Shown here in pieces: positions 1-6,906 of a DNA stretch of 9,000 nt. Made by a program: the position numbers and the translations under genes. This DNA is from Acidobacteriota bacterium (GTDB lineage: Bacteria > Acidobacteriota > Terriglobia > Terriglobales > Acidobacteriaceae): positions 1-9,000 of the forward strand of contig JAJYBW010000120.1 in assembly GCA_021778815.1 (NCBI GenBank), in the 5' to 3' direction. Position 1 is the stretch's first letter. Every line of letters begins with the position of its first letter. Below the pieces are notes generated by a model. It made no database searches, was not told where the DNA came from, and worked only from the letters and a program-made list of their open reading frames with translations.

Positions 1-1496
1 GAGCCGCTGCTATCGTCGGTCTGATTTTGGCCAACGGATTTTTTGTCGCGGCGGAGTTTGCCATGGTCTCCTTGCGGCGAACTCGCGTGCAGCAACTGAT
101 CGAAGAGCGGCGCACTAGTGCTCGAATTGTCGCCGATTTGCAGGCGAACCTGGATGAGCTTTTACCCGCGGTACAGCTGGGAGTCACGTTGGCCAGCCTT
201 ACCCTGGGCTGGTTGGGAGAGCCCTTCGTGGCGCGCTTCCTGCTGCCTTGGCTCTCACTGTTGCCGCATGCCAGATTCTACGGCGGCCTTGTCTCCGCCA
301 TCCTGGCGTTCAGCCTGATTACTTACCTGGAAGTCATTTTTGGCGAGCTGGTGCCCAAATCGCTGGCCCTGCGCCAGGGCGAAAAAATGGCGTTAGCCAT
401 CGCCGGTCCGATTCACGTGTTCATGCGCTTGACACGGCCGCTGGTTCGGCTGATGAATGCTTCCGCCGAGGTTGTGTTGCGATTGTTTCGACTGTCGAGA
501 GCGCCTGAGGGCAGCGTTCATTCACCCGAGGAGTTGAAGCTGATCACCACAGCAACCCGGCGAATGGGCCTTCTGCCGGAAAAGCAGGAATTGATCATCC
601 ATCGCGTGCTGGATCTGGATGCGATAACGGTGCGGGAGATCATGACGCCTCGTCAGAAGATTTTCTCCCTGCCTGCCAACCTTTCTATCGCAGAAGCGAA
701 TGCTCGCATCACGCAAGTCCAGCGCTCGCGCATTCCCGTTTACGATCCAGTACGCGGCCCGGAGCACATCATCGGAGTGGTCTACGCCAAGGATATGGCG
801 CGACTGATGCACTTCCGTGCCATCATGCAGGCGACGCCTCCTGAAAATGCCTTTCGCGGGGGCGAGAGCGAAATGCAGATTAGTCAGCTGATGCACGAGG
901 TCATCTTCGTTCCGGAAACCAAGGTGGTTTCCGATCTGTTGACGGAGTTTCAAACACGCCGAAGACATCTGGCCATTGTTGTGGATGAGTTCGGTTCGAT
1001 CACGGGGTTGGTCACCGTCGAAGACGCATTGGAGCAGATCGTCGGAGAAATGGAAGATGAGTTCGATGTGCGCGACAGCTCCATGCAAAAGCTTGCCTCC
1101 GGAACTTTGGTGCTGCATGGCAACGTCACGTTGCTGGATCTTGAAACACAGATGGGCTGGCATTTGCCGCACGACGGCGGAGTGGAGACGCTGGCAGGAT
1201 TTTTATTAGTCCACATGCAGAAAATTCCCAAGGTGGGAGATTCGTTCATGCATGACGGGCGAAAATTTACCGTAGCCTCCATGGAAGACCGCCGCATTAC
1301 CCGCGTTCGAGTGGAACCTGTCGCCGCATCGAGCAAGGATCGAGAACCACTGTCCGGGCGAACGGTGCGGCCTTCTCTATTTGAGGAGCGAGAAATTCCG
1401 GCGGATGCCGCCAGCGTTATGGAACCCTACGCCGAAGCAGAAATTCGCGGCCTCACGAATCGCAGCAAGAACCACGACGAGAAGGGTTCCGCATGA
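1..1496 (+). CDS. CNNM/CBS/CorC-HlyC family membrane protein, 5' partial
   Basis: This is a membrane protein of the CNNM (DUF21) / CBS / CorC_HlyC family, whose members are linked to Mg2+ or Co2+ transport or efflux. The frame is open to the left edge (first full codon at base 3), so the true start lies outside; the TTG at 27 sits inside the first membrane helix and is not the start. Counting that Leu as residue 1, the CNNM membrane domain covers about 1-185, with family-like stretches ITYLEVIFGELVPKSLAL (98-115) and LGVTLASLTLGWLGEPF (51-67). The linker LDLDAITVREIMTPR (195-209) opens CBS repeat 1 (to about 260). CBS repeat 2 covers about 286-343, with VVDEFGSITGLVTVEDALE (318-336). A CorC_HlyC domain follows at about 358-432, then a charged tail to 489. 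The stop overlaps the next start (ATGA), so the two genes are probably co-transcribed. The family call is firm; the transported ion cannot be read from sequence. Confidence 0.93.
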   Translation, partial: AAAIVGLILANGFFVAAEFAMVSLRRTRVQQLIEERRTSARIVADLQANLDELLPAVQLGVTLASLTLGWLGEPFVARFLLPWLSLLPHARFYGGLVSAILAFSLITYLEVIFGELVPKSLALRQGEKMALAIAGPIHVFMRLTRPLVRLMNASAEVVLRLFRLSRAPEGSVHSPEELKLITTATRRMGLLPEKQELIIHRVLDLDAITVREIMTPRQKIFSLPANLSIAEANARITQVQRSRIPVYDPVRGPEHIIGVVYAKDMARLMHFRAIMQATPPENAFRGGESEMQISQLMHEVIFVPETKVVSDLLTEFQTRRRHLAIVVDEFGSITGLVTVEDALEQIVGEMEDEFDVRDSSMQKLASGTLVLHGNVTLLDLETQMGWHLPHDGGVETLAGFLLVHMQKIPKVGDSFMHDGRKFTVASMEDRRITRVRVEPVAASSKDREPLSGRTVRPSLFEEREIPADAASVMEPYAEAEIRGLTNRSKNHDEKGSA

Positions 1497-2419
1497 TGAC
1501 GGCCTGGAGAACCGTTGTGAAGCGTCTGCTGCTGGTGCTGCCCGTGCTGTGGATTGTGGTGTCGCTGATTTTCTTTCTCATCCACCTTGTTCCCGGCGAT
1601 CCGGTCGAGCAAATTCTGGGAGAGGGCGCGACGGCGTCCGATATCGGAGCGCTGCGTCACGCGTACGGACTGGATGTTCCGCTGGGTGCACAATATGTTC
1701 GCTATTGGACGGGCGTGCTGCACGGCAACCTGGGGCAATCGCTTCGCTTCAACAGGCCGGTGGTGGAGCTGATCTTGTCGCGATATCCCTACACGCTGGA
1801 ACTCGCGATTCCGGCAATTCTGCTCGCCATCCTTTTGTCGTTTCCAGCAGGCATCGCATCGGCGCGGCACCGCTCGAAATGGCAGGACCAAATCCTGGGC
1901 GTGATTAGTTTGTTTGGTGTTTCGTTTCCGAGCTTCACCCTGGGACCGATTTTAATTTTGATATTTGGAATCGTATTGGGATGGCTGCCGGTTTCAGGTA
2001 CAGGATCGTGGCGCAATTTTATTTTGCCCACAGTGACCATGGGCTCCGCGCTGGCGGCGATTTTGACTCGCATGGTTCGTACCTCGATGCTGGAGGAATT
2101 GGGCCAGGACTACATAAGGACGGCCCGCGCCAAGGGTCTCTCAGAACGCGCGGTCGTCTATCGTCATGCGCTTCCCAACGCGATGATTCCCCTGTTGACC
2201 GTGGTCGGACTTCAATTTGGAGTTCTGCTGGCTGGCGCGATTGTGACCGAAACGATCTTCTCCTGGCCGGGGATTGGGAGGCTCACCATTTCAGCCATCT
2301 CCAATCGCGATTATCCGCTGGTGCAGGGTTGCATCCTCGCCATTGGCCTTACGTATGTTCTGGTGAACCTGCTTACGGATGCTCTCTATATCTTCGCAAA
2401 TCCCCGCATTCGCCAGTAA
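1493..2419 (+). CDS. ABC transporter permease, DppB/OppB (peptide/nickel) family
   Basis: This is an inner-membrane permease of the BPD_transp_1 family, the DppB/OppB/GsiC branch, which pairs with a DppC-like permease, an ATPase pair and a binding protein to import peptides, nickel or similar solutes. The 308 residues match the family's usual length. Visible features are an N-terminal helix (about 9-30) followed by HLVPGDPVEQ (31-40), which is typical of this branch. The periplasmic stretch YGLDVPLGAQYVRYW lies at 58-72. Further helices lie at about 101-122, 134-165, 177-195, 232-254 and 277-300. The EAA coupling loop at about 201-230 contains DYIRTARAKGLS and RHALPNA, and ETIFSWPGIGRL (253-264) is another hallmark. 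The start is the ATG at 1493, overlapping the previous stop by 4 bases; a second ATG follows at 1496. No partner subunit gene follows. The substrate is unknown. Confidence 0.93.
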   Translation: MMTAWRTVVKRLLLVLPVLWIVVSLIFFLIHLVPGDPVEQILGEGATASDIGALRHAYGLDVPLGAQYVRYWTGVLHGNLGQSLRFNRPVVELILSRYPYTLELAIPAILLAILLSFPAGIASARHRSKWQDQILGVISLFGVSFPSFTLGPILILIFGIVLGWLPVSGTGSWRNFILPTVTMGSALAAILTRMVRTSMLEELGQDYIRTARAKGLSERAVVYRHALPNAMIPLLTVVGLQFGVLLAGAIVTETIFSWPGIGRLTISAISNRDYPLVQGCILAIGLTYVLVNLLTDALYIFANPRIRQ

Positions 2420-2510
2420 GCGACGGCTCTATCCAAAAATGTAACGTGAGTCAAAATTTCCTTCCCACAATTGTTAAGATGTAACCGTAACCCGGTCGAA
2501 CAATGTCATA

Positions 2511-2559
2511 CTGGAGTGTTAGCACTTCGCCCGGACTCCAGCAATCAGCACGCCTGGAG
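2511..2559 (+). repeat. Three alternating CTGGAG/CTCCAG half-sites (two exclusive hairpins)
   Basis: CTGGAGT at 2511-2517 is a perfect inverted repeat of ACTCCAG at 2535-2541, with a 17-nt loop. CTCCAG at 2536-2541 also pairs with CTGGAG at 2554-2559 across a 12-nt loop. The middle element can pair with only one partner at a time. The arrangement could be a protein-binding operator or alternative RNA leader structures. The stems are only 6-7 bp long, so chance cannot be excluded. Confidence 0.4.
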
Positions 2560-2596
2560 ACCTTTCTGATCAACCTACACCGCAGTTCAACTTTGT

Positions 2597-2601
2597 AGGA
2601 G
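2597..2601 (+). promoter_or_regulatory. Shine-Dalgarno sequence deciding the TTG start of coxB
   Basis: AGGAG ends 7 nt before the TTG at 2609. The nearby ATG at 2604 is only 2 nt from this motif and its frame stops after two codons (ATG CAT TGA). That stop overlaps the TTG. The TTG is therefore the best-supported coxB start. Confidence 0.65.
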
Positions 2602-2608
2602 TGATGCA

Positions 2609-3694
2609 TTGACACTGCCCAGTTTGAATGCCGTGCGACCAGACTCCGTTCTGGCCGCCATGCACGGTCGTTCATCCTTCGATGCTCGAGCTCTGGCGAT
2701 GATCACCGGCTCCGGCGGAAGTTTGTTTAAAAAACTGTTTACTTCTTCTACCAGTATTTTTTCTCCGCAGTCCGTTCCCGCGCACGATATTTTTCGCCTT
2801 TCAATGTTCGTGCTGATCATTACCGGCGCGATTTTTCTCACAGTCGGCGGTCTACTGCTTTTTGTGATCATTCGATATCGGCTGCGCCCCGGCGACGACG
2901 ACACCGAGCCACCCCAGATTTACGGAAGCAACCAGATTGAATTGGCGTGGACCGTCATTCCCATACTGATTGTCGTGGTGCTGTTTCTATCCACGGTGCG
3001 AATCATCTTCAGCATTCAGAATGCGCCGCACCCGAAAACAGCTTTGGATGTGACCGTCACAGGTCACCAGTGGTGGTGGGAATTCGGTTATCCGAAATAT
3101 AACTTTGTGACTGCAAATGAACTGCATGTTCCAGTCAGCAACGATGCAAAGGATCCCACACCGACGTTCCTGAAACTGGTGACCGCAGATGTGGACCACA
3201 GTTTTTGGGTGCCGAGGTTGAGTGGCAAGACAGACCTGATGGCTGGGCAGGTGAACCAGATGTGGATTCAGCCGGAAGTTACTGGAGTGTTCCTCGGCCA
3301 GTGCGCCCAGTTCTGCGGCGCGCAGCACGCCAAGATGTTAATCCGTGTGTATGCGCAGACTCCTGAGGATTTTCAGAAGTGGGTTGCGAATCAGCAGAAG
3401 GATGCCGTCAACGATCCTAGCGTCGCTGCCGGACGGGCCGTGTTTGAACAGAACGCCTGCATCAACTGTCACACCATTCGCGGCACGGTGGCGAACGGCC
3501 GTTTCGGACCTGACCTGACGCACCTGATGAGCCGCGACACCATTGCCTCCGGAGCGCTGCCGAATACGCGGCGCAATCTCGAGGGCTGGATCAAAAATCC
3601 TGACGATTACAAGCCGGGTTGCCTGATGCCGGCGATGAAGTTGAGCGATACGGACATTGCATCGATTACGTCCTATCTGATGACACTGAAGTAA
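2609..3694 (+). CDS. coxB: Cytochrome c oxidase subunit II, caa3 type (CuA plus C-terminal cytochrome c)
   Basis: Subunit II accepts electrons from cytochrome c through the binuclear CuA centre and passes them to haem a of subunit I; here it also carries its own cytochrome c domain. Two membrane helices lie at about 65-89 and 111-134. The aromatic patch GHQWWWEFGYP is at 152-162. CuA ligands are H197, C232, C236, H240 and M243, in DHSFWVP and QCAQFCGAQHAKM. The usual Glu between the two cysteines is Gln (Q234). The cytochrome c domain has CINCH (284-288), with M340 in LMPAMKLSD as the likely axial ligand. At 361 residues it fits caa3 subunit II. The TTG start is chosen on its Shine-Dalgarno; it gives an unusual polar lead of about 50 residues before the first helix and no clear cleavable signal peptide. 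ATGs at 2660 and 2699 are in-frame alternatives without a good ribosome site. This is the first gene of the operon, 23 nt before coxA. Confidence 0.96.
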   Translation: MTLPSLNAVRPDSVLAAMHGRSSFDARALAMITGSGGSLFKKLFTSSTSIFSPQSVPAHDIFRLSMFVLIITGAIFLTVGGLLLFVIIRYRLRPGDDDTEPPQIYGSNQIELAWTVIPILIVVVLFLSTVRIIFSIQNAPHPKTALDVTVTGHQWWWEFGYPKYNFVTANELHVPVSNDAKDPTPTFLKLVTADVDHSFWVPRLSGKTDLMAGQVNQMWIQPEVTGVFLGQCAQFCGAQHAKMLIRVYAQTPEDFQKWVANQQKDAVNDPSVAAGRAVFEQNACINCHTIRGTVANGRFGPDLTHLMSRDTIASGALPNTRRNLEGWIKNPDDYKPGCLMPAMKLSDTDIASITSYLMTLK

Positions 3695-3717
3695 GCTGAG
3701 AAAGTGAGAGGCGCGTC

Positions 3718-5439
3718 ATGGCTGAATCCATACCACTGTCGGGAGTGCTCGACCTAACTCCGAAGGAGAAGCATCCGCGACTGTGGTTAGAGGTGATGCA
3801 CGAATGGATTGTGACCACCGATCACAAGAAGATCGGGCTCATGTACATCGCCGCGTCCCTTCTGTTTCTCCTGGTTGGCGGCGTGGAAATTCTGCTGATT
3901 CGCATTCAGCTTGCCAGGCCGGAATCGACCTTTCTTTCGCCGGACCAATTCAATCAGCTGTTCACGCTGCATGGCACCACGATGATATTTTTTGTGGCCA
4001 TGCCGATCTTGTTCGGGTTTGGAAACTACCTGATCCCGCTGATGATTGGCGCCCGCGACATGGCGTTTCCGCGTCTGAACGCCTTCAGTTTCTGGATATT
4101 TCTTTTCGGCGCACTATTGCTCTACTACAGCCTCTTGGGGGGCAAAGGGCTGTACGGCGGCTCTGGAATTCCCGATCAAGGATGGTTCGCCTACGCGCCG
4201 CTGACCTCGATTGCATTTTCGAGAAGCCACGCCGCCGACTACTGGGCTCTGGGGATATTCATTAGCGGAATTGGCACCATTGGCACCGCGTTGAATATCG
4301 TTGCCACCACGCTCTGCATGCGTTGCAAAGGCATGAAGCTGAATCGCATGCCCTTGTTTGTGTGGTTGATGCTGGTCACGTCAGTCATGGCGCTGGGAGG
4401 AATTCCTCCTCTATCGGCCGCACAAATCATGCTGCTGCTGGATCGCTTTCTGGGCGCACATTTCTTTGACACCCAGGCCGGCGGATCGGCCGTGCTGTGG
4501 GCGCACTTCTTCTGGATCTTCGGGCATCCGGAAGTTTACATTCTGGTGCTGCCTGCCTTTGGATTTGTGAACGAAATCATCCCGGTGTTTTCGCGCAAAG
4601 CCATCTTCGGGTATCCGGCGATGGTGGCGGCATCGGTCGGCATCGGTTTTATCAGCTTCACCGTTTGGGCGCACCATATGTTCACGGTTGGCATGAGCGC
4701 CGCAGCCAACACCGCCTTCGTGCTTTCGACAATGATTATCGCCGTCCCCACGGGAATTAAAATCTTCAACTGGCTGGCGACCATGTGGGGCGGGAAAATT
4801 CATTTCACCGTTCCCATGCTGTTCTGCACCGCGTTCCTGTTTCAGTTCACCCTCTCCGGGCTAACAGGAATCATGTTGGCAGTGGCTCCATTCAACTGGC
4901 AATTACACAACTCCTATTTTGTCGTGGCGCATTTCCATTACGTCATTGTCGGAGGAATTCTTTTTGCCTTGTTTGCCGCCTTTTACTATTGGTTCCCAAA
5001 AATCACCGGCCGCATGATGAGCGAAAAGCTAGGGAAGTGGCACTTCTGGCTTTTCGTTCTCGGTTTCCAGATGACCTTCGACTTTATGCACATCGTCGGC
5101 CTGCTGGGCATGCCGCGCGAGATTTATACCTATGAGCCCGGCCATCACTGGGCGGTGTGGAACCTGATCATGACGATGGGCGCGTTTCTGCAGGCGATTG
5201 CCATCCTCATCTTCGTCTACAACCTGGTGCGCTCGCATTTTTATGGCGAACTGGCAGGCAATGATCCATGGGATGCTTGGACACTCGAGTGGGCCACCAC
5301 CTCACCTCCGCCCAGCTACAATTTCGCGGAAGATCCTATGGTTCGCAGTCGTCGTCCATTGTGGGACTTGAAACATCCGGAAGATCCCGACTGGGAGTAT
5401 GAAGCCGAAGGCGAGAATCGAATGGCGGCGCAACCATGA
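3718..5439 (+). CDS. coxA: Cytochrome c oxidase subunit I, A1-type haem-copper oxidase
   Basis: This is the catalytic subunit that reduces O2 to water at the haem a3/CuB site and pumps protons. It has 573 residues and about 12 helices, with no fused subunit III. Haem a ligands are H85 (TLHGTTM) and H407; the haem a3 ligand is H405 (VVAHFHYV). CuB ligands are H270, H319 and H320. Y274 in GHPEVYILVLP is the residue cross-linked to H270 in this family. E272 in the same motif marks an A1-type enzyme with the D proton channel. D114 (GARDMAFPRLN) is the D-channel entrance and K348 (PTGIKIFNW) the K-channel lysine. Oddities are LHNSY at 396-400 where the family usually has LHDTY, N393 where Asp is common, and a CMRC motif at 200-203. 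The start ATG follows a weak purine-rich site, AGAGG at 3707-3711. The stop overlaps the coxC start (ATGA), implying coupled translation. Confidence 0.98.
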   Translation: MAESIPLSGVLDLTPKEKHPRLWLEVMHEWIVTTDHKKIGLMYIAASLLFLLVGGVEILLIRIQLARPESTFLSPDQFNQLFTLHGTTMIFFVAMPILFGFGNYLIPLMIGARDMAFPRLNAFSFWIFLFGALLLYYSLLGGKGLYGGSGIPDQGWFAYAPLTSIAFSRSHAADYWALGIFISGIGTIGTALNIVATTLCMRCKGMKLNRMPLFVWLMLVTSVMALGGIPPLSAAQIMLLLDRFLGAHFFDTQAGGSAVLWAHFFWIFGHPEVYILVLPAFGFVNEIIPVFSRKAIFGYPAMVAASVGIGFISFTVWAHHMFTVGMSAAANTAFVLSTMIIAVPTGIKIFNWLATMWGGKIHFTVPMLFCTAFLFQFTLSGLTGIMLAVAPFNWQLHNSYFVVAHFHYVIVGGILFALFAAFYYWFPKITGRMMSEKLGKWHFWLFVLGFQMTFDFMHIVGLLGMPREIYTYEPGHHWAVWNLIMTMGAFLQAIAILIFVYNLVRSHFYGELAGNDPWDAWTLEWATTSPPPSYNFAEDPMVRSRRPLWDLKHPEDPDWEYEAEGENRMAAQP

Positions 5440-6032
5440 CGACCATCCCGTTCAACTTCGACATCAAAGACGATCCATGGGAGTTGCCGTACCGGGGAAC
5501 CGTCGGCATGTGGAGCCTGATCGTCGCCGAATCGGCCATGTTTCTCATCTTTGTCGTGGCCTATATCTACTACATGGGAAAAAGCCTGAGCGGACCCACG
5601 CCCAGGGAAATCCTCAAGGTTCCAATTTTCGGCACCATCTGCCTGCTTTCCAGCAGCATCACCGTTCATCTCTCGGTGGACGGATTGAAAAAGAAAAGCC
5701 AGCTGTCATTTATCGGCTGGCTTGGAGGCACGATAGTACTGGGAATGATTTTTCTGCTGGGCACGGCGAAGGAGTGGCTCGACCTGATTTACAAACACCA
5801 CTTCACCATTCACACCAGCCTGTTCGGCACCACGTTTTATTCTCTGGTTGGATTGCACGCGACCCACGTCCTGATTGGACTTTTGATGCTGAGCGTGGTG
5901 TTGATCCTGGGACTGTTTGGATGGGTCGGTGAAGATCAATTCGACCACATTCATACGCTGTCAATGTACTGGCATTTTGTCGATGCGGTATGGGTTGTTG
6001 TACTCACCGTCGTATATATCGTTGGAAGATGA
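5436..6032 (+). CDS. coxC: Cytochrome c oxidase subunit III
   Basis: Subunit III is an integral membrane protein that stabilises subunit I and supports proton uptake; it carries no metal. The 198 residues and about five helices (near 24-45, 64-80, 93-110, 128-155 and 178-197) match the short five-helix form found in caa3-type enzymes rather than the seven-helix form. Family marks are GTVGMWSLIVAESAMF at 21-36, GTAKEW at 109-114, SLFGTTFYSLVGLHATHVLIG at 128-148 and the terminal YWHFVDAVWVVV at 178-189. It begins inside the coxA stop (ATGA overlap) and has little Shine-Dalgarno of its own, so re-initiation after coxA is likely. Confidence 0.95.
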   Translation: MTTIPFNFDIKDDPWELPYRGTVGMWSLIVAESAMFLIFVVAYIYYMGKSLSGPTPREILKVPIFGTICLLSSSITVHLSVDGLKKKSQLSFIGWLGGTIVLGMIFLLGTAKEWLDLIYKHHFTIHTSLFGTTFYSLVGLHATHVLIGLLMLSVVLILGLFGWVGEDQFDHIHTLSMYWHFVDAVWVVVLTVVYIVGR

Positions 6033-6045
6033 TGACGAGAAAACC

Positions 6046-6906
6046 ATGAATACCGAACCGGAAAACAGCCGTTCATCCGTGCACGCCATTCATATGCCTG
6101 CCCCGACGGCGTGGCCATTTGTGCTCGCGATCGGTGTGACGCTTCTGTTCGCTGGACTGGTGACGGCGTGGCCCATCAGCTTATTGGGTTTCGCGCTGAT
6201 GCTTGGCGGCGCGGTCGGCTGGTTCCGAAATGTTTTTCCTCACGAGCAGCATGAGTCGGTCTCGGTGACCACCGAATTGGTAGAAATTAAAAGTTCGCGC
6301 GAACAGGTGGCGCGCCTGCCCGCCGTAGGGTCGCATCGCAAATTGCTGCCCGTAGAACGATACACGCTCAGCGCCGGCGTCGAGGGCGGACTGGCCGGCG
6401 GAGTTGCGATGATTGCCCCGGCGACAATCTTCGGGCTGATCCGTTTTCACAGCCTTTGGTATGCTCCCAACCTGCTGGCGGCCATGGCCATTTCCGGGTG
6501 GTCGGATAGAAGCACATCGTTTCTGAGCTCATTTCATCTTGAAGGTTTGCTGGTGGCCGTGGTGGTGCATGCGCTGGCATCGGTGCTGGTCGGCCTTCTT
6601 TACGGCGCGATCCTTCCCATGTTTCCCTGGGAGCCAATTGCCACCGCCGGATTTTTGGCGCCCATTTTCTGGAGCGGGCTTTTGTATGGAGGGTTGGCCG
6701 CGGTAAACCCGACCATGAATCAACGGATTGATTGGCTCTGGTTCATTGCGTCTCAGATCGCCTTCGGTCTGGTCGCGGGGTTTGTCGTGAATCTGCATGT
6801 TCGCGTGCGTACGCCGCAGTTCCAGGCAAGACCATTTGCAGAACGAGCCGGCCTGATCTCGCAGGGCATGGAAGACGAAGCGCACGACGAGGATCGCACC
6901 CAATGA
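6046..6906 (+). CDS. Unrecognised polytopic membrane protein in the cox operon
   Basis: I do not recognise this 286-residue protein with certainty. The N-terminal part (about 18-70) has two helices, at 23-42 and 44-61, joined by a very short turn. The stretch PTAWPFVLAIGVTLLFAGLV resembles the small subunit IV-type proteins of bacterial aa3/caa3 oxidases. A soluble segment of about 45 residues follows (63-108). A hydrophobic C-terminal half has helices near 110-132, perhaps 137-150, 165-190, 198-219 and 228-250. It contains YGGLAAVNPTMN (214-225) and an acidic tail, MEDEAHDED. No haem motif, metal site or catalytic signature is visible. The ATG at 6046 is chosen because it lies 13 nt after the coxC stop, whereas the longer open frame would overlap coxC by over 100 bases. 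Its stop overlaps the cytochrome c start (ATGA). Position suggests an accessory or assembly subunit of the oxidase or of an oxidase-bc complex. Confidence 0.85.
   Translation: MNTEPENSRSSVHAIHMPAPTAWPFVLAIGVTLLFAGLVTAWPISLLGFALMLGGAVGWFRNVFPHEQHESVSVTTELVEIKSSREQVARLPAVGSHRKLLPVERYTLSAGVEGGLAGGVAMIAPATIFGLIRFHSLWYAPNLLAAMAISGWSDRSTSFLSSFHLEGLLVAVVVHALASVLVGLLYGAILPMFPWEPIATAGFLAPIFWSGLLYGGLAAVNPTMNQRIDWLWFIASQIAFGLVAGFVVNLHVRVRTPQFQARPFAERAGLISQGMEDEAHDEDRTQ

Larger units (their letters stand above)
2420..2608 (+). promoter_or_regulatory. Leader/promoter region of the cox operon
   Basis: This 189-bp gap separates the ABC permease from the respiratory operon and probably holds the operon promoter. 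An extended -10-like element is visible: TG at 2504-2505 followed by CATACT at 2507-2512. No convincing -35 hexamer stands at the right distance, so the promoter call is weak. The heptamer ATGTAAC occurs at 2439 and 2479, exactly 40 bp apart, and GTAAC recurs at 2487. A set of inverted CTGGAG/CTCCAG elements lies just downstream of the -10 candidate. I see no GC-rich hairpin with a T run that would end transcription of the permease, so read-through from upstream is possible. Confidence 0.4.

Noticed and set aside
522..1172. A 216-codon open frame on the minus strand within the CNNM gene
   Set aside because: It lies wholly inside a clearly conserved + strand gene, its translation shows no recognisable domain, and it mirrors the codon structure of the real gene. 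The same applies to the other antisense frames at 950-1336, 1427-1891, 2987-3328, 4411-4803, 6529-6933 and 7463-8230.
2420..2470. Intrinsic terminator after the ABC permease gene
   Set aside because: No stable GC-rich stem followed by a T run could be found. The A- and T-rich bits here lack a preceding hairpin.
2519..2545. CIRCE-like (HrcA operator) half-site TTAGCACTT
   Set aside because: The left half fits the consensus, but the right half at the required 9-bp spacing matches at only about three of nine positions.
4396..4409. Perfect 14-bp palindrome GGAGGAATTCCTCC
   Set aside because: It encodes ordinary Gly-Gly-Ile-Pro-Pro codons inside coxA. A palindrome of this length is expected about once in every one or two such windows by chance.
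5917..6045. Upstream extension of the unrecognised membrane protein into coxC
   Set aside because: It would overlap coxC by over 100 bases, and the added 43 residues have no membrane or signal character. The ATG at 6046 fits the operon spacing.
6732..6902. Upstream extension of the dihaem cytochrome c
   Set aside because: The added residues are an Arg/Ser-rich shadow of the previous gene and would bury the signal sequence. The ATG at 6903 gives a proper N-terminus.
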